A stretch of 64,000 bases of DNA from Neokomagataea anthophila. GTDB taxonomy: Bacteria; Pseudomonadota; Alphaproteobacteria; Acetobacterales; Acetobacteraceae. The stretch spans positions 1-64,000 of the forward strand of contig NZ_JAGRQH010000006.1 of assembly GCF_018122595.1 (NCBI RefSeq). The letters are read 5' to 3'. Positions 25,568-33,462 of the stretch are shown here, in pieces. The translations under genes and the position numbers were made by a program. The notes beneath the pieces are model-generated. The model searched no databases, was not told the DNA's origin, and worked only from the letters and a program-made list of their open reading frames with translations. How positions within the stretch are numbered: position 1 is the stretch's first letter; the number at the start of each line of letters is the position of its first letter.

Positions 25568-26677
25568 ATGGCCGTCGAGATTAGAGTGCCAGCACTGGGT
25601 GAAAGTTTGACGACAGCGAGCGTTGCCCGGTGGGTTAAAAAGGCCGGGGACTATGTTCAGCTTGATGATGTGATTTTGGAATTGGAAACTGACAAGGTTT
25701 CTGTCGAGGTCGTGGCGCCTAGTGCAGGCGTACTGGCGGAGTGTTTGCCAGAAGGCACGGAAGTGGAGATTGGTGGCCTTTTGGGGCTGGTGGATGAAAC
25801 AGCGCAAGCTCCCGTTCCTATGGAGACTGCTGAGGTGAAGGCGCAGCCCGCAGCGGAAGCGCAGACAGTGTCTGAGGATGCTCTGGCTGCACCGCGTTTT
25901 GAGCGTGCAGTGAAGTCACCAGAGCCTGTTGTGGTTCAGCCTAAGGTTGCCGCACCTAAAGCGCCAGCGCAGCAGGCGCGGGAGCGCCGCGTGCCGATGT
26001 CACGTTTGCGCCAGACCATCGCGACGAATCTGAAGGCAGCACAAAATAACGCTGCGATTCTCACAACCTTCAATGAAATTGATATGTCGGCGGCCAAAGC
26101 GATGCGGGCGCAATATCGAGATGACTTTGAAAAACGGCATAATGGTACGCGTTTGGGCTTTATGTCCTTTTTCGCGCGGGCTGTTGTGGTTGCGTTGAAA
26201 GACTTTCCGGCCATTAACGCGCAGATTGAAGGGGATGAAATCGTTTATCGCGATTTTGTGAACTTAGGCATTGCTGTGGGTACAGAGCGCGGTCTGGTTG
26301 TACCAGTTCTGCATGATGCAGATGCGATGAGCTTTGCAGAGCTTGAGCGTGGCATTGCCGATTATGGCACGCGTGCGCGCAAAGGCGGGTTGCGTCTGGA
26401 AGAATTGGCGCAAGGGACATTCTCCATTACGAATGGCGGTATCTTTGGGTCTTTGCTGTCCACGCCTATTCTCAATGCACCACAATCAGGCATTTTGGGG
26501 ATGCATGCGATTCAGGACCGCCCTGTCGCGCGTGATGGACAGGTTGTGATCCGCCCTATGATGTATGTTGCGCTGTCTTATGATCACCGGATTGTGGATG
26601 GTCGAGAAGCGGTGAGTTTCTTGGTGCGTGTGAAGCAGTTGGTGGAAGACCCTCGGCGTTTGCTGTTGGATCTTTAA
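25568..26677 (+). CDS. sucB: 2-oxo acid dehydrogenase E2 (dihydrolipoyl acyltransferase), probably SucB
   Basis: 369 residues from the ATG at 25568, with a good AAGGAG site; an in-frame ATG at 25547 is weaker. An N-terminal lipoyl domain covers residues 1-78 with the lipoylated K43 in [10 protein letters not shown]; an Ala/Pro/Val/Gln linker follows; the catalytic acyltransferase domain runs from about [12 protein letters not shown] (142) to the end, with the active-site [21 protein letters not shown] and the catalytic region favour the 2-oxoglutarate dehydrogenase E2. The linker shows no peripheral subunit-binding domain, which normally docks E3 or E1 and accounts for the shorter length (about 400 is usual). 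No sucA or lpd is adjacent. Confidence 0.88.
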   Translation: MAVEIRVPALGESLTTASVARWVKKAGDYVQLDDVILELETDKVSVEVVAPSAGVLAECLPEGTEVEIGGLLGLVDETAQAPVPMETAEVKAQPAAEAQTVSEDALAAPRFERAVKSPEPVVVQPKVAAPKAPAQQARERRVPMSRLRQTIATNLKAAQNNAAILTTFNEIDMSAAKAMRAQYRDDFEKRHNGTRLGFMSFFARAVVVALKDFPAINAQIEGDEIVYRDFVNLGIAVGTERGLVVPVLHDADAMSFAELERGIADYGTRARKGGLRLEELAQGTFSITNGGIFGSLLSTPILNAPQSGILGMHAIQDRPVARDGQVVIRPMMYVALSYDHRIVDGREAVSFLVRVKQLVEDPRRLLLDL

Positions 26678-26828
26678 GGCGGTTGATGCGTTATTGCGGG
26701 GTTGAGGCTTTTACAGTCTCAACTCTATGTCGAGCGTTGGTGCAGTTGGGCGGTTGTTAGGGCGTCTTTCTTGTATTCGTTCGGTTGTTTAGGACTTGTT
26801 GTTGAAGCCCAGGGACACTGTTTTTCTG

Positions 26829-27800
26829 ATGACGTTTGCTCCGTTTTTCCAAAATATGCGCCGTGGCATGGTTGTTGCGACGATGTCTTGTGTGCTGGTT
26901 GGTTGTGCACATGGCGGTCAAGCGGAGCCTGTGTCGGATGGACAAAAGGCTGTTGTCCCAGTTGTGGCTTCACCGGCGGCGCCCCCTCAGCCGCCAAGCA
27001 AGCCGACCCCTCCGCCTGTTGTCATTCCGCCATTGCCGATTGTTAATGATGTAGAAGCGCGCCGTGTGGCGCATGGTCTACAGAAGGAAATGCGTCAGAA
27101 AATCGCGCGTTTCACACCCTATACACCTGCACGACGCGCAACATTTGTACAAATGGCGCAAAGTGCCATTGAGCAGGCAGGTAAAAAAATTGACCGCCCT
27201 CAAGTGGTGATGGTTGTGGACCGTGCTGAGAGTGTGCAGCGGGTTGATTTTCTTTTGGCACTGCCAGACGCTGCGTGGGAGTCCATTGGGGGAACTCCCG
27301 TTTCCACTGGAACAACAGCGCGTAAATATTATTATATTACGCCGACGGGTGTGTATCAGAATACGATAGATCGTCTTGGTTATCGTGCTGAAGGTACGAA
27401 AAATAAGTTTGGTATTCGTGGGATTGGTGCGAAAGGCTCACGCGTATGGGACCTTGGTTGGCATACGGCAATGAAGGGCTGGCTGCCGAAGCATGAAACG
27501 GGCCAAATCCGTTTGGAAATCCATGCGACAGACCCGCAGTTTTTGGAATGGCGTCTGGGGCATTCGGCTTCAGAGGGGTGTATCCGTATTCCGGCAGCGC
27601 TTAATCAGATCATGGATCATGATGGTTTAATTGACGCTTTGTATGAGCAGGCGGCTAGCTATGATAAGCGTTTTGCTGCGTTGTTGTTGAAAGATCGGGC
27701 GCCTTTGTCCATCGCGGGGGATTTGATTGTCGTGATTGATTCCGGGCCGGGAACGGAGCCGAAAATTGATCCGCTGGCAGACAAACGCGAGCTTCCGTAA
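26829..27800 (+). CDS. L,D-transpeptidase (YkuD)-like lipoprotein
   Basis: 323 residues from the ATG at 26829. The N terminus has a signal with a lipobox ending LVGC26, so it is probably lipid-anchored. A Pro-rich spacer (residues 40-65) precedes the catalytic domain. The motif GHSASEGCIRI with nucleophile C251, and an upstream histidine in EIHATD, mark the YkuD fold, which makes L,D cross-links in peptidoglycan or attaches proteins to it. The SEGC variant of the usual SHGC is notable. Single gene; a terminator-like hairpin follows. Confidence 0.85.
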   Translation: MTFAPFFQNMRRGMVVATMSCVLVGCAHGGQAEPVSDGQKAVVPVVASPAAPPQPPSKPTPPPVVIPPLPIVNDVEARRVAHGLQKEMRQKIARFTPYTPARRATFVQMAQSAIEQAGKKIDRPQVVMVVDRAESVQRVDFLLALPDAAWESIGGTPVSTGTTARKYYYITPTGVYQNTIDRLGYRAEGTKNKFGIRGIGAKGSRVWDLGWHTAMKGWLPKHETGQIRLEIHATDPQFLEWRLGHSASEGCIRIPAALNQIMDHDGLIDALYEQAASYDKRFAALLLKDRAPLSIAGDLIVVIDSGPGTEPKIDPLADKRELP

Positions 27801-27863
27801 ACACTCGTGAAGATTGTGTGACAACACTTAAAAATATTTTAACGACGTACTGATTTCCGCTAG

Positions 27864-27903
27864 AAAGCCCGCAATATTGCACTAAATATTGGCGGGTTTT
27901 TTT
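27864..27903 (+). terminator. Intrinsic terminator abutting the next start codon
   Basis: Stem AAAGCCCGCAATATT pairing with AATATTGGCGGGTTT (one bulged G), loop GCACTA, then seven T residues to 27903. The next ATG is at 27905. It clearly can end the transpeptidase transcript. Its 3' arm, GGCGGG, is also the only purine-rich stretch near the receptor start, at a spacing of eight bases, so the same hairpin may control that gene. Confidence 0.9.
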
Positions 27904-27904
27904 G

Positions 27905-30169
27905 ATGTCTGATGTTCGGCGTTCTTTAGCGTTTCGTGCGGCATGTCTGGCCGGAACGATTTTGTTATCTGTTGCGGGTGAAGCCTATGGCGCCGACACG
28001 GTAGAGCCGACAAAAGCTGAAAAGCCAGCGCTTAAACAAGAGCAGAAACCGGCCGTTGAAAAAATTACGGTGATGGGCCGTGCGGCACGTATTGCGCCAG
28101 CTTCTGTACCGTTGAATATTACGCAACCGACCTCTGTGATTCAGGCGGGTTTCTTACGCAATAACATCGTGCCGTTGGCCAGTGTGGATGATATTATCCG
28201 CTTTCAGCCGAGTGTTTTCTCTCAGAACCCGAATGGCCCGGGTATGGGGAAGGCGGAAACCATGAGCCTTCGTGGCTTCCAAGATGGTCAATATAATATG
28301 ACGTATGACGGTATTCCATTCGGGAATGCGTCTGACCTTCATCACACAACATCGTCATTATTTATCGCGCATTTTTTGGATCAGGCGCAGATTGATCGTG
28401 GCCCGGGTACGGCATCAACCATTGGTAATGCGACCTTTGGTGGAACGATTGGTTTCCGTTCGCGTGATCCTTCACAAAAAGCGGGCGTGACGCTGTACGG
28501 GACTTATGGAAGCTTCGCGACGCGCGCTGGTGGCGTGATGTTGGAGAGCGGTAAGACGCGTTTAGGGCGTGCTGTGTTAGACCTTCAGCATGAAGATACG
28601 AATGGGTATCTGACGGGTTCGGGTGAGCGTCGCAGCAATATTCTGTTCAAGGATGTTGCAGAATTAGCGCCCGAAACCACACTCACCGTACAGATGACCT
28701 ATAACCGCGAGTGGCAGAATACAACGCAGGGTGCGACCCTCGCGGATTATCAGTCTTTTGGGAATAATTACGGCCTCTGTAATGACCCTGCGCGGCAGTG
28801 TTATGCTGGTTATCAGCCAAGCACATACGCAGCCGATTTTGACTATATTGGTATTAAGAGCCGTTTGAATTCTTGGTTAACCTTTGAAAACCAACTCTAC
28901 ACGAATGGTTTTGAGCATTCTTATACGGAAAGCACGGACCCAAGCCAACGTAGTCTCGCTGCCAATGGTGTGACGCTGTATAATGCGGCGGGTAAAAAAA
29001 TCGCGACTTATGCGAATGATATTCCCGGAAAATACGCAGATGCTGCCATGCGTGCTTTCGGTGATACGCTGCGGTTTAAAGCACATACGGCCTATGGCGA
29101 TGCGCTGGTGGGCATTTGGGCGGATGTGCAAAAGGATCGCCGCTATACGTATGCGGTGAATTTGAGCAAGAATTCTGCTCCCGTTATTGGGAAAACGGGT
29201 TCGGCTTATAGCTATGATATTAGCGATCTGAACACATCGTTGCAGCCGTATTTTGAGTTGGATTTGCATCCTTGGCATGGCGCGACAATTACGCCGGGGA
29301 TTAAGTACACGTCGTTCCAGCGTGATTACGATGCGGCTGTGAATAAGGGAACGAAGGCTCCGTTGGATGCCGCGCAGAGCTATCATTCATGGCAGCCTTC
29401 GATTGCGATCAATCAGCGTTTGATGAAAAACTGGAGTGCTTACGCGCAGATCGCACGTGGTTTCCGTGCGCCGCCAATGGCTGTTTTCCAAGCCGGGTCG
29501 TTGGGGAGTATCAAGCCTGAAACCACACTGAATTATCAGGTTGGCTCCGTGTATCACGGACGGAACTGGATGCTGTCTGTGGATGGTTATTATATTGATT
29601 TTGATAATTATATTGCGCAGGCTCAAATTAATGTTCCCGGCCAGATTGGGACGATGTCCACTTATGTGAACAGCAGTGGTGCGATCTATAAGGGGCTTGA
29701 GGCTGAGGGGCAGTATGCCTTGGGGTGGGGCTTCTCGCTCTATGGGAATTATAGCGTGAATGATGCGACGTATAAAAACACGCGCGTTCATGTTGCCTCG
29801 ACGCCTGCGTCTTTGGCGTCAGCAGGTTTGTTGTTTGAAGATCCGCGCGGTGCGTATTTCTCTCTCATGGGGAAATTTGTCGGGCCAAGCTGGGGTCTGG
29901 ATAGTTTAGCAAAAAGCTCTGGTGCGACCGTGTTTGCAAACCAATATCGGATTAGCAGCAATGCTACGGCTGATTTGGCTTTGGGTTGGCGTATTCATAA
30001 TATTGGCGGGTATTTGCGGGATGTAACGCCGAGCCTAAAAATTTCTAACTTGTTTAATAGCCATGCGGTGAGTGCTTTTGCCGGCAACCAAAATGTAGGT
30101 AATGCACCGTTGTATTGGCGTTTGGCGGGGCGTAGCGTGTTCTTCAACTTAACAGCGACATATCCATAA
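27905..30169 (+). CDS. TonB-dependent receptor of the second receptor/phosphatase pair
   Basis: About 754 residues from the ATG at 27905; a TTG directly before it is also in frame. Signal peptide to about EAYGAD (residue 29), a short Lys/Glu/Pro-rich stretch, then a plug with EKITVMGRA, VDDIIRFQPSVFS, ETMSLRGFQ, YDGIPFGN and TFGGTIGFRSRDP. The barrel ends in a C-terminal FFNLTATYP, not the usual terminal Phe. Overall it resembles siderophore- or small-organic-type receptors and is only distantly like the receptor at 10817. It overlaps the phosphatase gene by one base (TAATG). The ligand is unknown; the pairing suggests a phosphorylated compound. Confidence 0.9.
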   Translation: MSDVRRSLAFRAACLAGTILLSVAGEAYGADTVEPTKAEKPALKQEQKPAVEKITVMGRAARIAPASVPLNITQPTSVIQAGFLRNNIVPLASVDDIIRFQPSVFSQNPNGPGMGKAETMSLRGFQDGQYNMTYDGIPFGNASDLHHTTSSLFIAHFLDQAQIDRGPGTASTIGNATFGGTIGFRSRDPSQKAGVTLYGTYGSFATRAGGVMLESGKTRLGRAVLDLQHEDTNGYLTGSGERRSNILFKDVAELAPETTLTVQMTYNREWQNTTQGATLADYQSFGNNYGLCNDPARQCYAGYQPSTYAADFDYIGIKSRLNSWLTFENQLYTNGFEHSYTESTDPSQRSLAANGVTLYNAAGKKIATYANDIPGKYADAAMRAFGDTLRFKAHTAYGDALVGIWADVQKDRRYTYAVNLSKNSAPVIGKTGSAYSYDISDLNTSLQPYFELDLHPWHGATITPGIKYTSFQRDYDAAVNKGTKAPLDAAQSYHSWQPSIAINQRLMKNWSAYAQIARGFRAPPMAVFQAGSLGSIKPETTLNYQVGSVYHGRNWMLSVDGYYIDFDNYIAQAQINVPGQIGTMSTYVNSSGAIYKGLEAEGQYALGWGFSLYGNYSVNDATYKNTRVHVASTPASLASAGLLFEDPRGAYFSLMGKFVGPSWGLDSLAKSSGATVFANQYRISSNATADLALGWRIHNIGGYLRDVTPSLKISNLFNSHAVSAFAGNQNVGNAPLYWRLAGRSVFFNLTATYP

Positions 30170-31368
30170 TGATAAATCATGTAGTTCGTATTGCTGTAGT
30201 CGCAGGGTGTATCTTCGGGGCTGTTCTGTCATCAGCCTCGGTAGCACGCGCTGAAGTGCAGCAGGATGGTGTGCTAGAGAAAGTCGTTTTTCTTGCACGA
30301 CATGGTGTGCGCAGCCCGACGAAACCAATTGCAGATTTACGGGAGATGACAGGTTTTAACTGGCCAGATTGGCCGGTGCAGCCGGGTGAGATGACCCCGC
30401 ATGGTGAACAAGCTTTGGCCGCGATGGTGAAGGCAGTACATGCGCGGTATGTGGAACAAGGTATTCTTCCGGCCGGTGCCTGTGGTGAGGTTGCGCAGAA
30501 TGTTGTCGTATGGGCAGATGCTGCTGACCACCGCACGCAGCGTACGGGGCAAATTTGGGCTGAGCATATTGCGCCATCTTGTGGCGTGGTAGCGCATTGG
30601 GCGAGTAGCGCGCAAAATCCGATTTTTAACGGCTTGTCTGTGCATGATATTTCGTCTGCGGAGCACATGGCGATTTTGCATGATTTTATCACGCTCTCAT
30701 CACGCCCCATTCCAGCGAGTGTACTGTCAGGTTTAGCGTCTTTACAAAGTTGGGTCGCACCGGGTGGTTGTACTGTTGGGCATAAATCTAAAGCCTGTCT
30801 CCAAGCTCCTGTTTCTTTGGAGTGGAAAGATGGAAAACCGCGTCTAAAAGGGGGGATCGCTACTGCGGGAACGTTGGCTGAAAATCTTCTTTTGATGCAG
30901 ACAGAAGGTTTTTCTGAAAAGGATTTCGGCTCAGAAGGGCGCGATGTTGAACATGGTCTTCAGCGTGTTTTGCCTGTGCATGAGTATGAAAGTAGCTTAC
31001 TACGCCGTGCTCCTGCTTATGCGCGTGTAAGAAATGGTCAAATGGCTGATGCTATTCAGGCATTTTTATCAGACCATGTTGTATCGAATATTCCTGATGT
31101 TACATCGCAGACGCGTATTTTGGTCTTGGCAGGGCATGACTCCAACCAAGATGCTATGATGGCGCTGTTTGGTGTATCTTGGAGCTTTAGGGATCAGCCA
31201 GATAGTACCGCCCCTGATACGGTGATGGCTTTTGAGCGCTGGCGCCGGCCCAATGGACGGGAAGAGGTGGTCATTCGTGTGTATCATCAATCTGTTGCTC
31301 AATTACGCAACGCGCAGGAGCCTGACTTGAAAAATGGCGGCATTGTTTTGCACCAGAAGCATTCATGA
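30169..31368 (+). CDS. Periplasmic histidine acid phosphatase, second copy
   Basis: 399 residues with a signal peptide (cleavage near SVARAE, about residue 28). The nucleophile motif is R44-H45-G46-V-R48-S-P50 and the donor motif H323-D324-S-N, the form found in glucose-1-phosphatase (Agp). Further Cys residues (C105, C138, C201, C210) could form disulfides. It probably hydrolyses sugar or inositol phosphates in the periplasm; the substrate is not proved. It is translationally coupled to the receptor before it, as in the first pair, yet the two phosphatases are clearly diverged, so this is not a recent tandem copy. Confidence 0.9.
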   Translation: MINHVVRIAVVAGCIFGAVLSSASVARAEVQQDGVLEKVVFLARHGVRSPTKPIADLREMTGFNWPDWPVQPGEMTPHGEQALAAMVKAVHARYVEQGILPAGACGEVAQNVVVWADAADHRTQRTGQIWAEHIAPSCGVVAHWASSAQNPIFNGLSVHDISSAEHMAILHDFITLSSRPIPASVLSGLASLQSWVAPGGCTVGHKSKACLQAPVSLEWKDGKPRLKGGIATAGTLAENLLLMQTEGFSEKDFGSEGRDVEHGLQRVLPVHEYESSLLRRAPAYARVRNGQMADAIQAFLSDHVVSNIPDVTSQTRILVLAGHDSNQDAMMALFGVSWSFRDQPDSTAPDTVMAFERWRRPNGREEVVIRVYHQSVAQLRNAQEPDLKNGGIVLHQKHS

Positions 31369-31471
31369 CCTGCCTTGATGTGTAGGTATTTGTTTTGATG
31401 TGAACACGTATAGTTGACCGCTATGCGTGGCTTTATCTGGCAATAGGTGCGCCAATAAGGACTGATGTGTC

Positions 31472-31506
31472 AGAACCCGTTTTGCGTTTAATGCAAAACG
31501 GGTTCT
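31472..31506. terminator. Bidirectional terminator overlapping the glycosyltransferase stop
   Basis: A 14-bp perfect inverted repeat AGAACCCGTTTTGC / GCAAAACGGGTTCT with a GTTTAAT loop. The stop codon of the minus-strand glycosyltransferase (31488-31490) is in the loop, so the hairpin includes its last codons. It can end both convergent transcripts. Confidence 0.8.
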
Positions 31507-33434
31507 TCATATGCAACGAGCCCTTCCTCTGCGGGAGGAAGAATAGATCGAAAGCGTTCTTGTATCGTGTTTTTATGAAATGTGCTGCGTAGTAGGGTGC
31601 GTGATGCTGTAATATGCGCTTTCGCTACACTAGGCTTGAGGTGGGCTAGAATACTGTGTGTAAAGTCTTCGGCTGTGTGAGCAATGGCGCGTGAGAGAGT
31701 GGGATGATCCTCAGGGATGATACCTTCTGCTGCGATGGGTGTCATAATGATCGGGACACCGAAGGACCATGATTCGAGGACTTTTCCTTTGATGCCGGCT
31801 CCAAAACGGAGAGGCGCTACGCAGAGTGTTACATCATGAAGTGCTGTGCCGATATCAGGGACATAGCCAATAATTTCTACGTTGTTTTGTGGCAGCATAT
31901 GAAGAGCGTGAGGCATGGCGCTGCCGATTAAGCGGCATGTTAGGTTGGGTAAGTGTTTTAACAGACGCGGCAGTATATCGAGGATGAGCCATTTGGCTGC
32001 ATCCAAATTTGGTGCATGTGCGAAATGAGCAATAAATGCGATGACAGGGCGCGTGGTTGAAGGGGCTTTGGCGCGTCTGTGGATTGGGACATCCCATGGA
32101 ATCGTGATGGGGTGTGCGGTAGGTACTTGGCGTTGTAAATATTTCGTTTCAACATCAGAATGTGTTATGGTGGTATCTGCCAACCACGCGCACATATTTT
32201 CTCGGATTTCTAAGCGTTGGGCTACACGCAGGAGTTCTGGTCGGGCTTCAACGCTGGACTGACGCTGTAAGCGGCGGGAGGCGAGGTCCGCAATGCTCCA
32301 GATGAGTGTGGCCGTTGGTGCGAATGCGCGTGTGAGGGCTGAGTAGCTCTCAGCATTATTCAGGCGATGGAGATAGACGGCTTCGAGACCATCACCTAAG
32401 CGTTTTAAGGCTTCTTCTGGCCCTGTAAAAATAGGCGGCATTAGGCAGGTAATGCCGAGGGTAGAGAGGCGTAAATGGTCTTCTTCTGAAGAAGGAAGGC
32501 GTGAGGCGATAAAACAGCATTCATAGCCGAGACTTTGTATGGCGCGGATATGAGAGAGCAGGGCGACCGATCCGGCATCTCGTGACGGGTCAGGGGCTTG
32601 GTCATCAATGATAAGAATACAAGGTGCGGAGTGTGTATTCGGTGTCTGAAATAGACGCTTGGCACGGCGTGAAAGATCTTTTTCAGCACGTGCTGTTACC
32701 GTCGCTGCGGCTTGATCGCGCAGTGTGTTGGATTGTTCCGTTAGGAAAGCGAGGGTTTGTTGTCGCTCTGTCTCATTATGAATATTGTTGATGGTATTAG
32801 CGATATAATGGCGTAATTCGGTGGTGAGCGTGGTGGCGCGAGGAAGAAGAGCGGGCTCCAAAAAGGGTGTTGTACCGTGATGCAGCTGGAGGCTGTAATC
32901 CTGTAGAGGGTCCAAAGGGGGGGTGAAATTATGCTCAAAACCGTAACGGCCATGACCGAGGCCGGCTTCTCGCAGGTCGTGGCGGAAGCTATTGGCTGGG
33001 ATGCGCTGTGTGGCTTGGCCATTGATATAAAGCGTTAACCATACGGTACGATGCGGGTTTAGATTATCTCGTACCCAACCGGCTATTTTATGGCGGTTTG
33101 CCAAGTCTATGCAGCCTTCTAGGGCGCTGGGTAGGGGAGGAATAATGAGCGGCGTATTGAGCAGTGGACGTTGTGTTTCGGCCTCTTGAATGTCGATGTG
33201 ACAGCCTTCATGAGGGGGCGGATCAGGCCAGAGCCAATGAAATGCACAATGGCCTGCACGACCTTGGGCTGTGAGATCTGAACGAAATTGGGTAGCCGTA
33301 ATTTCATCGATGACGGTGCCATTTTGTAGGATGCTGAGGCGAATAGCGCGCTCAGGGCTGGCGGGGTCCATAGCCCAGCCAGCAAGCGCATCACGGGTGC
33401 AGAGGTCAAGATAGCCCGTAAGGGGGTCAGTCAC
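31488..33434 (-). CDS. Glycosyltransferase with two N-terminal beta modules
   Basis: 648 residues from a GTG start. Residues 1-215 hold two related modules of about 95 residues, each with a GxxDLxxRxxxAGW opening and a FRxDLxxxGxGxxxF end. The C-terminal half (from about CILIIDDQAPD, residue 270) is a GT-B glycosyltransferase with DAGSVALL, the RPVIAFIAHFAHAPN start of the second Rossmann domain, and the donor-site block RFGAGIKGKVLESWSFGVPII near residue 560. No signal peptide or membrane helix: cytoplasmic. It follows the Hint/AIDA-repeat gene by 28 bp, so that surface protein is the likely acceptor by analogy with AIDA/Aah pairs; this is inference. The N-terminal modules may bind sugar or partner. 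Confidence 0.82.
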   Translation of the reverse strand: MTDPLTGYLDLCTRDALAGWAMDPASPERAIRLSILQNGTVIDEITATQFRSDLTAQGRAGHCAFHWLWPDPPPHEGCHIDIQEAETQRPLLNTPLIIPPLPSALEGCIDLANRHKIAGWVRDNLNPHRTVWLTLYINGQATQRIPANSFRHDLREAGLGHGRYGFEHNFTPPLDPLQDYSLQLHHGTTPFLEPALLPRATTLTTELRHYIANTINNIHNETERQQTLAFLTEQSNTLRDQAAATVTARAEKDLSRRAKRLFQTPNTHSAPCILIIDDQAPDPSRDAGSVALLSHIRAIQSLGYECCFIASRLPSSEEDHLRLSTLGITCLMPPIFTGPEEALKRLGDGLEAVYLHRLNNAESYSALTRAFAPTATLIWSIADLASRRLQRQSSVEARPELLRVAQRLEIRENMCAWLADTTITHSDVETKYLQRQVPTAHPITIPWDVPIHRRAKAPSTTRPVIAFIAHFAHAPNLDAAKWLILDILPRLLKHLPNLTCRLIGSAMPHALHMLPQNNVEIIGYVPDIGTALHDVTLCVAPLRFGAGIKGKVLESWSFGVPIIMTPIAAEGIIPEDHPTLSRAIAHTAEDFTHSILAHLKPSVAKAHITASRTLLRSTFHKNTIQERFRSILPPAEEGLVAYEEPVLH

Positions 33435-33462
33435 GCGGAAATATTACCTTATCGGGAGTGTG

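Noticed and set aside
10817-31368. Transposition as the origin of the two receptor/phosphatase cassettes
   Set aside because: No transposase, terminal inverted repeats or target duplications flank either cassette, and the copies are too diverged.
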